Source: CAXXOK01 sp001604115
GTDB lineage: Bacteria > Bacillota > Clostridia > Christensenellales > Aristaeellaceae
NCBI GenBank assembly: GCA_034928535.1
Contig: JAYFOV010000019.1
Span: 1-64,000 of the forward strand
Reading direction: 5' to 3'
Length of the DNA stretch: 64,000 bases
Positions 27,413 to 35,433 of the stretch are shown here, one piece after another (positions within the stretch are counted from its first letter, which is position 1; each line of letters opens with the position of its first letter). Position numbers and translations under genes: made by a program. Below the pieces are notes generated by a model. The model searched no databases and was not told the origin of the DNA. It saw only the letters and a program-made list of their open reading frames with translations.

Positions 27413-27913
27413 TAAAGCCAAACACAATCCCGCCGAGCACTTATGCAAGCAATGCCCTGTGATTATGCATTTTACCGCCCCGCGTGGGGAGCGATTGGAA
27501 ACGTTGCCGCATAATCTGCGCTGCAGGGTTGCTTGCGACGGTCTTCCCTTTGTATTGTATTTATTCTGTACTTCCCCCTGTGCCGGCAAGCCAGGACGCC
27601 TGCACACCTGTCCAGTGATGCCCTTCCCTCTGCCAAACGCCCGACCCTGCCGCAGGATTGCGCAAGTGCCTGAACCGCGTTATGATAGGGTTGGTTTTGC
27701 CAATGCAAGGGATTAGCTTCCAGTATACACCCTGACGGCGATGCTGAAACCCCAAGCACAGCAAAAAAACAAGGCAAGTCTAGCCACAGCGCCTGTCCCA
27801 ACGCCTTAGCTGGCCGGCCGGAATGCCTCGCCACCAGCGGCATCCGGTATTCCGTGCTCACCAAGCCTACACGCCGCGGGGCTGCCGCCTGCCAGAAGGG
27901 AATTGATCGCCGC
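27413..27913. other. Gap of about 500 bases without a supported gene
   Basis: Open frames here have no ribosome binding site and no recognisable protein motif. No known RNA gene was recognised. A possible rightward promoter for the MerR gene is at 27658-27686. A small unrecognised RNA cannot be ruled out. Confidence 0.5.
27658..27686 (+). promoter_or_regulatory. Possible promoter of the double-MerR gene
   Basis: TTGCGC and TATGAT with a 17-base spacer. The leader to the gene at 27914 would be about 220 bases. MerR-type promoters usually have longer spacers, so this may be a separate start site. Confidence 0.4.
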
Positions 27914-28675
27914 ATGCAAACCTACACGACCGCAGCCGTTGCCCGCCGGGTCGGCGTTCACCCAAACACAGTGCGGCTATACGAAACCATCGGTTGGATC
28001 ACCTCGCCGGCGCGTAGGCCCAATGGCTACCGTGTTTTTACAGAAATGCACATACTGCAGCTGCGGCTGGTGCAGGCTGCCTTGCGCGTGCCGGTGCTGC
28101 AAAACGGACTGCGCAAGCTGGCCATTGCCACGTTGCAGCACGCCGCCGCCATGGATTGGACCGGGGCGCTGGCCTGCACGAACACCTACCGCGCCCGTAT
28201 CCAGGGGGAGCTGCGCAACGCCGAAACCGCCATTGCTACGGCGCGCAACGCACTGGCGCAGGCTCCGCCCCCTGAGGCGGGTACGCTGCGCCGCGCGCAG
28301 GCCGCCCAAGTGCTGGAGCTGAGCATCGACCGCCTGCGCAATTGGGAAATGAACGGCCTGCTCTCCGTCAAGCGTCGGGAAAACGGTTACCGTATCTACA
28401 CCCCGGAGGATATGCAGCGCCTGCGGCTGATCCGCGCATTGCGCTGCGCCAACTACTCGCTGGCGGCCATCCTGCGCATGCTGCACGCCTATGACCAGGA
28501 TCCGGGGGTCGATCTGCGCAGGGCTTTGGATGCGCCTGCCCCCGAGGAAGGTATGCTGTATGTGTGCGATCAGCTGCTCACCTCCCTGCGCCAGGCACAG
28601 CAGCAGGCGGAACAAATGCTCCTGCTGGTGCACAAGCTCCATGATCTTTTTCCAAAACCAAACCCTCCATTATAA
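27914..28675 (+). CDS. Transcription regulator with two MerR-type DNA-binding domains
   Basis: 253 aa, start at 27914 (GAAGGGAA upstream, somewhat far). Residues 3-55 form a first MerR HTH-wing unit (TTAAVARRVGVHPNTVRLYE ... RPNGYRVFTE). Residues 125-190 form a second (RRAQAAQVLELSIDRLRNWE ... RENGYRIYTPEDMQRL). A helical link with Ala-rich coil lies between them, and a Gln/Leu-rich coiled coil near the C-terminus (about 220-245) could dimerise. It lies before an ABC exporter pair on the same strand, so it probably controls that exporter. The effector is unknown. Confidence 0.85.
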   Translation: MQTYTTAAVARRVGVHPNTVRLYETIGWITSPARRPNGYRVFTEMHILQLRLVQAALRVPVLQNGLRKLAIATLQHAAAMDWTGALACTNTYRARIQGELRNAETAIATARNALAQAPPPEAGTLRRAQAAQVLELSIDRLRNWEMNGLLSVKRRENGYRIYTPEDMQRLRLIRALRCANYSLAAILRMLHAYDQDPGVDLRRALDAPAPEEGMLYVCDQLLTSLRQAQQQAEQMLLLVHKLHDLFPKPNPPL

Positions 28676-28699
28676 CACCAGCCTTCGGGCTGGTGTTAT
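28672..28699 (+). terminator. Terminator between the MerR gene and the ABC exporter
   Basis: A perfect 12-bp stem with a TTCG loop (arms 28672-28683 and 28688-28699) is followed by GCTTTT. It begins inside the stop codon of the MerR gene. It would limit read-through into the exporter genes and may act as an attenuator. Confidence 0.8.
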
Positions 28700-28738
28700 G
28701 CTTTTCCCTGCAACCAAGCAAAACAGGAGGGAAAAACC

Positions 28739-29467
28739 ATGGAATATATCGTGGAAGCGCAGGGGCTGCGCAAAACCTACGGCGCCGTGCAGGCGCTGCG
28801 CGGCGTGAGCCTTCGCGTGCAGCGCGGGGAGGTGGTGGGCGTGCTGGGCGCAAACGGCGCGGGCAAGAGCACGCTCATCGAGTGCATTTTGGGCGTGCGC
28901 AAACCTGATGCAGGCGAGATCCGCCTGCTGGGCATGCATCCCGAGCGTGAGCGCAAGCGCCTGTTCGCGCAGGTGGGGGTGCAGTTTCAGCAAAGCGCGG
29001 TACAGGAGCGCATCCGTGTGGGCGAGCTGTGCCAGATGACGGCGGCGCTATACCCGCAGACCACCCCTGCCGCGCCGCTGCTGGCACAGTTTGGCCTGGC
29101 GGGAAAGCTGCGCCAGCAGGTGAGCGACCTTTCCGGCGGCGAGCGCCAGAAGCTCTTTATCGTGCTGGCACTGCTGCCGATGCCACAGCTCGTGTTTCTG
29201 GATGAACTGACCACAGGGCTGGATGCGCGCGCCCGCCGGGATGTGTGGCAGTGTTTGAAACAGCAAAAGGCGCAAGGGCTTACCATCGTGCTCACCTCCC
29301 ACTTTATGGATGAAGTGGAGGCGCTTTGCGACCGTGTGCTGATCCTGCGGCACGGGCAAACACACTTTGAGGGCACCGTGCAGCAAGCCGTTGCCGCAAC
29401 GCCCCACCAGCGCTTGGAGGATGCCTATCTCTGGCTGACGGATGATGAAAGGGAGGATAACGCATGA
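28739..29467 (+). CDS. ABC exporter ATP-binding protein
   Basis: 242 aa, start with CAGGAGGG upstream. Walker A is GANGAGKS, Q-loop VQFQQS, signature DLSGGERQKL, Walker B LVFLDELTTGLD and H-loop TSHFMDE. Walker B ends in Glu-Leu where the drug-exporter family often has Glu-Pro. The sequence resembles CcmA/NatA-type drug-exporter ATPases. The stop overlaps the permease start (ATGA). The substrate is probably a toxic or signalling compound sensed by the upstream double-MerR regulator. Confidence 0.92.
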   Translation: MEYIVEAQGLRKTYGAVQALRGVSLRVQRGEVVGVLGANGAGKSTLIECILGVRKPDAGEIRLLGMHPERERKRLFAQVGVQFQQSAVQERIRVGELCQMTAALYPQTTPAAPLLAQFGLAGKLRQQVSDLSGGERQKLFIVLALLPMPQLVFLDELTTGLDARARRDVWQCLKQQKAQGLTIVLTSHFMDEVEALCDRVLILRHGQTHFEGTVQQAVAATPHQRLEDAYLWLTDDEREDNA

Positions 29468-30207
29468 AAACGTTTCCCATTTTACTGAAAACAGAGCTGA
29501 AGCTTTCCCTGCGCGGGATGGACATGCTCATTTTTGCGCTGTGCATGCCGGTTGTCATGGTGCTGATCCTCGGCGCGGTGTTTGGCGACCGCCCTGCGTA
29601 CGATGGCGCATCCCATACGTTTTTGGCGCAATCCTTTGGGGCGGTATCGGCCATTGCCATCTGCGCCGGCGGCGTGATGGGCTTGCCCCTGGTGCTATCC
29701 GATTACCGGGGCAAGAAAATCCTCAAACGCTTCTGGGTCACGCCAACCAGCCCCGCCATGCTGATCGCCGTGCAGTTGACCATCTACGCGTTGTACGCAT
29801 TTGCTTCCTTGGCACTGGTGTCCTTGACTGCCACGCTGCTGTTTGGCATGCGGCTGGCGGGTTCCCCCATTGCTTTTCTGGGCGCGTATCTGTTGGTCAT
29901 GGTTTCCATGTTCAGCATCGGCGCCCTGGTCGGCGGCCTGGCACGGGATGGCAAAATGGCCGGAGCTTTGGCCAGCATCCTGTATTTCCCGATGCTGGTG
30001 TTTTCCGGCGCCACCTTGCCCTATGAGGTCATGCCGCCTTTGATGCAGCGCATTGCCGATGCGCTGCCGCTGACTCAGGGCATCAAGCTGCTCAAGGCCG
30101 CATCGCTTGGGTTGCCGGCAGAGGGCGTGGCGCTGCCCATTGCGGTAATGGCGATTTTGGCGCTGGTGTGCGGCGGGGTTGCTTTGCGGTTTTTCCGCTG
30201 GGAGTAA
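29464..30207 (+). CDS. ABC-2 type exporter permease
   Basis: 247 aa with six hydrophobic helices at about 22-41, 58-80, 103-127, 140-158, 165-185 and 224-243. This is the usual ABC-2 layout, with the FSGATLPYEVMPPLMQRIADALPLTQGIKLL segment (about 179-209) diagnostic of drug-exporter permeases. It forms an exporter with the ATPase of the overlapping upstream gene. Confidence 0.9.
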   Translation: MKTFPILLKTELKLSLRGMDMLIFALCMPVVMVLILGAVFGDRPAYDGASHTFLAQSFGAVSAIAICAGGVMGLPLVLSDYRGKKILKRFWVTPTSPAMLIAVQLTIYALYAFASLALVSLTATLLFGMRLAGSPIAFLGAYLLVMVSMFSIGALVGGLARDGKMAGALASILYFPMLVFSGATLPYEVMPPLMQRIADALPLTQGIKLLKAASLGLPAEGVALPIAVMAILALVCGGVALRFFRWE

Positions 30208-30600
30208 TCCCCGGCAGAGGGAGCCCGCCGGCTTGCCCACCTCGGTGCGCCGGGGCTGGGCAAAAGCCGCGCAGCGCCGGGGTGAGCTGAAAAGCGAAAA
30301 GGCTGCCTGACGGGCGATGGCCGCCCTCTTGGCCGCACCCAAACCAATAGCAGAGGGCACGGGGAAAATCCCCGTGCCCTCGGCCGCAAAAACATCCGCC
30401 ATGTGCCGCAGCCGCTCGCCTCACCAACCTGTGGGCTATTGGCCTGCGTGTAGAAAACTTGCCGCTCCGGCACTCAGGGCTTCACTGAAACCCACAAAGG
30501 GTTGCGCGCTTTTGATAACCCGCCGAGGACTTCGCCCTTGATGCCACTTTTATGGTGGTCTGGCTGCTCCGCCCATGTCCCGGTATGATGGATGCCCCGT
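30208..30600. other. Intergenic gap between two convergent units
   Basis: No supported gene here. It contains a 13-bp perfect hairpin at 30353-30381 (annotated separately) and GC-rich sequence with no other recognised element. Confidence 0.5.
30353..30381. terminator. Hairpin between convergent ABC exporter and topoisomerase genes
   Basis: GAGGGCACGGGGA pairs with TCCCCGTGCCCTC around an AAA loop. There is no clear T-tract on either side. It probably stops one or both converging transcripts. Confidence 0.6.
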
Positions 30601-33105
30601 TCAGCTTTCGGCAGTGTCCTCAGCGCCTTCTGCGCATGTCGCTGCCGCGGCAGGCGCTGCCAACAGGCCGGTGACCACATCATCCATAATGGCCATCACA
30701 TAGGCGGTTCCCTTATCTTGTTTGCCCTGCAGCATGACCTCCGAGGGGATCACCCGGCTGGGGGGGCTCTTGTGTTGCAGGAGGATCGCATCCCCGGCGG
30801 CGTCGGTCAGGGGCAGCGCCGCGGCCACATAGCTGCCGTTGGATCCGCTTTTATTAAAGTAGAAGGCCTTCACGCCCTTGCCGCCGCGTGCCTGCGGCTC
30901 AAAATCCATGTACAGCACACGCTTGGCAAACCCGCGCTCGCTCACCAGCAGCACATGATCCCCCGCGCCGGGCTGCGCCGCCAGCAGCAACGCATCCCAT
31001 TCCTCCAGGGTCATGCCCCTCACGCCCGCCGTGGTGCGCCCCATCGTCGGCAGCGCATCCGTATGGCAGCGCAGGCTCATGCCGCTGCGGGAAATCAGCA
31101 GCAGATCCAGCGCTGCATCCAGCGGCAGCACAGATAGCAGGCTGTCCCCTTCGCGCAGGTTGAGCGCGGCAAACTTCTGCCGGCGCACATCATACTCCGT
31201 AGCGGCCGAGCGCTTGAGCTGCCCGCCGCGCGTCACAAACAGCAGATCCGGCATCGCCTTGAGCTCCTCGGAGGTGCCGCAGAGCATCTGCACAGGCGTC
31301 TCGTTTTCCTCAAGCCCTGCGATCACGCCGGTGAGCAGGGAGCCGCGCTGCGCAGGCTTGTTGCTCTCCGCCAGCGCATCCACGGGCAGCTGGTAGCAGT
31401 TGCCTAGATTGGTAAACAGGTACAGCGTGCGATCCGTGTCCGTTTCAAACCGCCAGAGGGGATAATCCTCCAGGTTGCCGTTTTCCAGGCTCACCGGCGG
31501 CAACTTTTGGTAAAATTTAGGGTACATCCGGCGCAGATAGCCGGCGCGCGTGTAGGTGACCGTAGCCAGCTCCGCCACGTGCTCCGCCTCCACCGCCACA
31601 GCTTCCACCACGCGGGTGGGGTGCACCAGCGTGGTGCGGCGCTCATCCCCATACTGCTTGGCAATGTCGGCCAGTTCCTCCTTGATCACCTTGAGCAGCT
31701 TGCGCTCATCCGCCAAAATGGCCTCCAGTTTGCTGATGAGCTTGAGCAGATCGGCATATTCCTTGCGCAGGGACTCGATCTCCAGCCCGGTGAGGCGTTG
31801 CAGGCGCATGTCCAGGATGGCCTGCGCCTGAATCTCCGACAGCGCAAAGCGCTCCATCAGCCCCAGCTTGGCTTCCTTAGGCGTTTTGCTGCGGCGCACA
31901 AGGGCGATCACCTCGTCCAGGTTATCCACCGCGATCATCAGGCCTTCCAGGATGTGCGCACGCGCCTTGGCCCTGTCCAGCTCATACTGCGTGCGGGCGG
32001 TGACCACGTTTTTCTGGTGCTTGATATAGTAGCGCAGCACCCGCTTGAGGCTCATCAGGCGCGGCTTGCCATCGGCAATGGCCACCATGTTCACGCCAAA
32101 GGTCACCTGCAGGTCGCTGTACTTGAGCAGGTAGCCCAGCACCTTCTCGGCATCGGTGTCTTTTTTCAGCTCGATCACCGCACGCATACCGGTGCGGTCG
32201 CTCTCATCGCGAATGTCGTAAATACCGCCCAGCGCGGCCTTTTTCTCCTCGCTCAGCTTGAGGATCTTCTCCAGCATGGCCGCCTTGTTCACTTGGTAGG
32301 GTACTTCGGTGATTACCAGCAGCTTGCGCCCGGCCGCGCCATCCTCAAAGTGGGTGCGCGCGCGCAGGGTCAGCTTGCCGCGCCCGGTGAGGTAGGCGTT
32401 TTTGAGCTCCTCGGTATCCAGCAGTACCCCGCCGGTGGGAAAATCCGGCGCAGGCAGGATGTTCATCAGTTCCTCGATGGAAATATCAGGGTTGTCGATC
32501 TGTGCAACCACAGCCTGGATCACCTCCCGCAGGTTGTGCGGGGGGATGTTTGTGGCCAGCCCGATGGCGATACCGCTGGCGCCGTTCACCAGCAGGTTGG
32601 GAAACCGCGCCGGGAGCATGTCCGGCTCCTTCATGGTGTCATCAAAGTTCAGGCGGAAGGGCACGGTATCTTTCTCGATATCGCGGAGCATCTGCATGGC
32701 CAGCGGCGCCATACGCGCTTCGGTATAGCGCATGGCGGCGGCGCTGTCCCCATCGATGGAGCCAAAGTTGCCGTGGCCATCCACCAGCTGAGCGCGCATG
32801 GAAAAATCCTGCGACATGCGCACCAGCGCTTCGTAGACGCTGCTGTCGCCATGGGGGTGGTATTTACCCAGGCAGTCGCCCACGATGCGGGCGCATTTGC
32901 GGTGTGGGTTTTCGGGCGCCAGGTTCAGCTCCATCATGGTGTAGAGGATGCGGCGTTGCACAGGCTTGAGCCCATCCTCCACCCGGGGGATGGCGCGCTC
33001 CATGATGATGTGCTCAGCATAGGGGATCATGCTGTTGTGCATGACCTCCTCCATCGGCATTTGCAGGATGCCGCCTTCCAGCGTGGTCTGTTCAGGCACG
33101 CTCAT
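30601..33105 (-). CDS. Type IIA DNA topoisomerase subunit A (ParC/GyrA family)
   Basis: 834 aa. The breakage-reunion domain shows the active-site Tyr127 in AAMRYTEARM and the quinolone region HPHGDSSVYEAL with Ser88 and Glu92, i.e. the sensitive type. A coiled coil (about 410-470) precedes a six-bladed C-terminal domain from about 510. The first blade, where gyrase carries its QRRGGKG box, reads YPKFYQKLPP instead. A box-like QARGGKG is found near the end (738-744), and a gyrase-like MGRTTAGVRGM lies at about 683. I therefore do not choose between topoisomerase IV and a gyrase-type enzyme. The start overlaps the B-subunit gene by 14 bases. Confidence 0.88.
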   Translation of the reverse strand: MSVPEQTTLEGGILQMPMEEVMHNSMIPYAEHIIMERAIPRVEDGLKPVQRRILYTMMELNLAPENPHRKCARIVGDCLGKYHPHGDSSVYEALVRMSQDFSMRAQLVDGHGNFGSIDGDSAAAMRYTEARMAPLAMQMLRDIEKDTVPFRLNFDDTMKEPDMLPARFPNLLVNGASGIAIGLATNIPPHNLREVIQAVVAQIDNPDISIEELMNILPAPDFPTGGVLLDTEELKNAYLTGRGKLTLRARTHFEDGAAGRKLLVITEVPYQVNKAAMLEKILKLSEEKKAALGGIYDIRDESDRTGMRAVIELKKDTDAEKVLGYLLKYSDLQVTFGVNMVAIADGKPRLMSLKRVLRYYIKHQKNVVTARTQYELDRAKARAHILEGLMIAVDNLDEVIALVRRSKTPKEAKLGLMERFALSEIQAQAILDMRLQRLTGLEIESLRKEYADLLKLISKLEAILADERKLLKVIKEELADIAKQYGDERRTTLVHPTRVVEAVAVEAEHVAELATVTYTRAGYLRRMYPKFYQKLPPVSLENGNLEDYPLWRFETDTDRTLYLFTNLGNCYQLPVDALAESNKPAQRGSLLTGVIAGLEENETPVQMLCGTSEELKAMPDLLFVTRGGQLKRSAATEYDVRRQKFAALNLREGDSLLSVLPLDAALDLLLISRSGMSLRCHTDALPTMGRTTAGVRGMTLEEWDALLLAAQPGAGDHVLLVSERGFAKRVLYMDFEPQARGGKGVKAFYFNKSGSNGSYVAAALPLTDAAGDAILLQHKSPPSRVIPSEVMLQGKQDKGTAYVMAIMDDVVTGLLAAPAAAATCAEGAEDTAES

Positions 33106-35158
33106 CCCTCGCTTTCATCGTATCGCTGATCTCGGTGAAGCTATCCTGGCGGCTGAAATTGGCGTATTGGCTGATGTACTCGCGCCGCGGCTCCACTTTA
33201 TCGCCCATGAGCACGGTCACGCGGCGCTCCACCTGCGCGGCGTCCTCAATGGTCACCTGGAGCAGCTTGCGGCTTTGCGGATCCATCGTGGTGGACCAGA
33301 GCTGCTCGGGATTCATTTCCCCCAGGCCCTTGTAGCGCTGGATGGTATAGTTTTTGGCGCCTTTGGTGAGCACGCGCAGTTGTGCATCGTCATAGGCATA
33401 TTCCACCTTATTGCCGCGCGCAACGCGGTACAGGGGCGGCATGCCGATGTACACATGCCCTTCGGTGATCAGTTCCCGCATGTAGCGGTAAAAGAAGGTG
33501 AGCAGAATCGCACGGATGTGCGCGCCGTCCTGGTCGGCATCGCTGAGGATGATGACCTTATGATACTTGAGCCCTTTGAGGCTGAAGCTTTCGTCAATGT
33601 TGGTGCCCAGCGCCGTGATCACGCTGCGGAACTCCTCGTTGGCCAGCACCTGATCCAGCCTCTTCTTTTCTGCGTTCAAGGGCTTGCCGCGCAGTGGGAG
33701 AATGGCCTGAAAACGCCTGTCACGCCCCTGCTTGGCGCTGCCGCCGGCGCTGTCCCCTTCGACGATGAACAGCTCGTTCACCTCCGGTTTGCGCCCAGTG
33801 CAGCTGGAAAGCTTGCCCACCAGCGGCGCGGCCTCCAGCGCGGATTTGGTGCGCGCCATGTCCCGCGCCTTGCGGGCGGCATCACGCACATGCGCGGCGC
33901 GCACGGCTTTTTCCACCAGCTGCTGGGCCAGCTCCTGGTGCTTGAGATCGTCAAAATAGGCGGTTAGCCCTTGGGTCAGGATGGCCTCCACCGCCGGGCG
34001 CACCTCGGTATTGCCCAGCTTGCCCTTGGTTTGCCCCTCAAACTGGGGGCTTTTGACCATGGCGATCATCACGGCGGTCATTCCCTCACGGAAATCATCA
34101 CCGGACAGGTTTGCGTCTTTTTCCTTGAGCGCGCCAAACCTGCGGGCAAAATCGTTCATGACCTTGGTGTAGGCGGCGCGAAAACCCGTTTCGTGGCTGC
34201 CGCCCTCCGCCGTGGGAATGTTGTTTACATAGCTGAACACGTTCTCGGTATAGCTGTCCGTATATTGGATGGCCACACGGAAAACCGTATCATCCTTATT
34301 GCCTTCCAGATAAATGGGCTCCTCAAACAGCGCGGTCTTGTCCGCGTTCAGGTATTTGACATAGTCCACGATGCCGCCCTCGTAGTGGAACACCTGCGTG
34401 CCCGCGTGCGTTTCCGCCTCGGGCTGCGCATCGCCCAGCGTGAGCTGCTCCTCCCCCTCATCCAGCTGATCGGAGGCGTCGCGCACGGCCTCGGCGGGGG
34501 CAGATTGCCGCTCATCCACAAAGGTGATGGTCAGCCCGCGGTTCAGGTAGGCCAGTTCCCGCAGGCGGCGCGCCACAGCCTCGCCGTTGAACACGGAGGT
34601 CTCAAACACGCGCGTATCCGGCAAAAAGCGCACCAGCGTGCCGCGCAGGCGCGTGTTGCCCGCCGCCTTGAGCGGCGCGACCGGCCGCCCGGCCACGATC
34701 TTTTTGAGCGTTGGGTCGTAGACGCTTTCAAAACGCATGGCGTAGTGTTTGAAATCCCGGTACACATCGACGGTGAGCCAGCTTGAAAGGGCATTGACCA
34801 CGCTTGCGCCAACACCATGCAGCCCGCCGGAATAGCTGTAGCTGTCATTATTGAATTTGCCGCCCGCGTGCAGCTTGGTGTAGATGACCTCCACTCCGCT
34901 CACGCCCAGCGTGGGGTGCATATCCACCGGCACGCCGCGCCCATCGTCCATCACGCTGGCGGAGCCATCCCTGTGCAGCGTGACGGTTATGCTGCGGGCA
35001 TAGCCCGCCATGGCTTCATCCACCGCGTTATCGACGATTTCCCAAAGCATGTGGTGCAGGCCGCGCGAGCCGGTGGATCCGATATACATGCCGGGGCGCA
35101 TGCGCACTGCGTCAAGACCCTCCAGCACCTGTATATTCTCCGCGCCGTAAGCCATCAT
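33092..35158 (-). CDS. Type IIA DNA topoisomerase subunit B (ParE/GyrB family)
   Basis: 688 aa. The start at 35156-35158 has GGAGAGGGAG upstream, and an immediate second ATG is possible. The GHKL ATPase domain is clear (EIVDNAVDEAMAG, DDGRGVPVDMHP, GGLHGVGASVVNALS). A transducer and a TOPRIM domain follow (LFIVEGDSAGGSAKQGRD, PLRGKPLNAEK, LSDADQDGAHI). It supplies ATP-driven strand passage with the A subunit encoded by the overlapping gene. An Asp/Glu-rich loop at residues about 250-270 (DQLDEGEEQLTLGDAQPEAET) is an insert. PLRGKPLNAEKKRLDQVL is intermediate between ParE and GyrB. No gyrase-type B insert is present. Confidence 0.9.
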   Translation of the reverse strand: MMAYGAENIQVLEGLDAVRMRPGMYIGSTGSRGLHHMLWEIVDNAVDEAMAGYARSITVTLHRDGSASVMDDGRGVPVDMHPTLGVSGVEVIYTKLHAGGKFNNDSYSYSGGLHGVGASVVNALSSWLTVDVYRDFKHYAMRFESVYDPTLKKIVAGRPVAPLKAAGNTRLRGTLVRFLPDTRVFETSVFNGEAVARRLRELAYLNRGLTITFVDERQSAPAEAVRDASDQLDEGEEQLTLGDAQPEAETHAGTQVFHYEGGIVDYVKYLNADKTALFEEPIYLEGNKDDTVFRVAIQYTDSYTENVFSYVNNIPTAEGGSHETGFRAAYTKVMNDFARRFGALKEKDANLSGDDFREGMTAVMIAMVKSPQFEGQTKGKLGNTEVRPAVEAILTQGLTAYFDDLKHQELAQQLVEKAVRAAHVRDAARKARDMARTKSALEAAPLVGKLSSCTGRKPEVNELFIVEGDSAGGSAKQGRDRRFQAILPLRGKPLNAEKKRLDQVLANEEFRSVITALGTNIDESFSLKGLKYHKVIILSDADQDGAHIRAILLTFFYRYMRELITEGHVYIGMPPLYRVARGNKVEYAYDDAQLRVLTKGAKNYTIQRYKGLGEMNPEQLWSTTMDPQSRKLLQVTIEDAAQVERRVTVLMGDKVEPRREYISQYANFSRQDSFTEISDTMKARDERA

Positions 35159-35194
35159 ACCGCTCCCTCTCCAGGCAAAATGTTTAGCCATGGC

Positions 35195-35224
35195 AGTATA
35201 GCACACTTTTTTTCGGGAAAACAA
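35195..35224 (-). promoter_or_regulatory. Promoter of the topoisomerase pair
   Basis: On the minus strand TTGTTT (35219-35224) and TATACT (35195-35200) have an 18-base spacer, about 37 bases before the first start codon. Confidence 0.55.
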
Positions 35225-35348
35225 GGGGAACAAGGCATTTAGGGGAACAAAAATTCGCGTATCCATTCTCTCCGGCGCGCCATCCGGCACAGGCCTGCGG
35301 AGGTGTGCCGCGCCGCAGCGCACCTGCCGGCAGCCGCAAGGTCTCGGC

Positions 35349-35377
35349 TTGCCCCGCACCCCGTTGCGTGATATACT
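35349..35377 (+). promoter_or_regulatory. Promoter of the two membrane-protein genes
   Basis: TTGCCC and TATACT with a 17-base spacer, 57 bases before the start codon at 35434. Confidence 0.55.
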
Positions 35378-35433
35378 GGTAGCGTTCATGCACAGACAGC
35401 GCCGGTGGCGCGACCATGCAAAGGGGTCAAGGT

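Noticed and set aside
27472..27915. A 147-codon leftward frame between oppB and the double-MerR gene
   Set aside because: No ribosome binding site, no recognisable motif and atypical composition. It overlaps the MerR start. Treated as non-coding.
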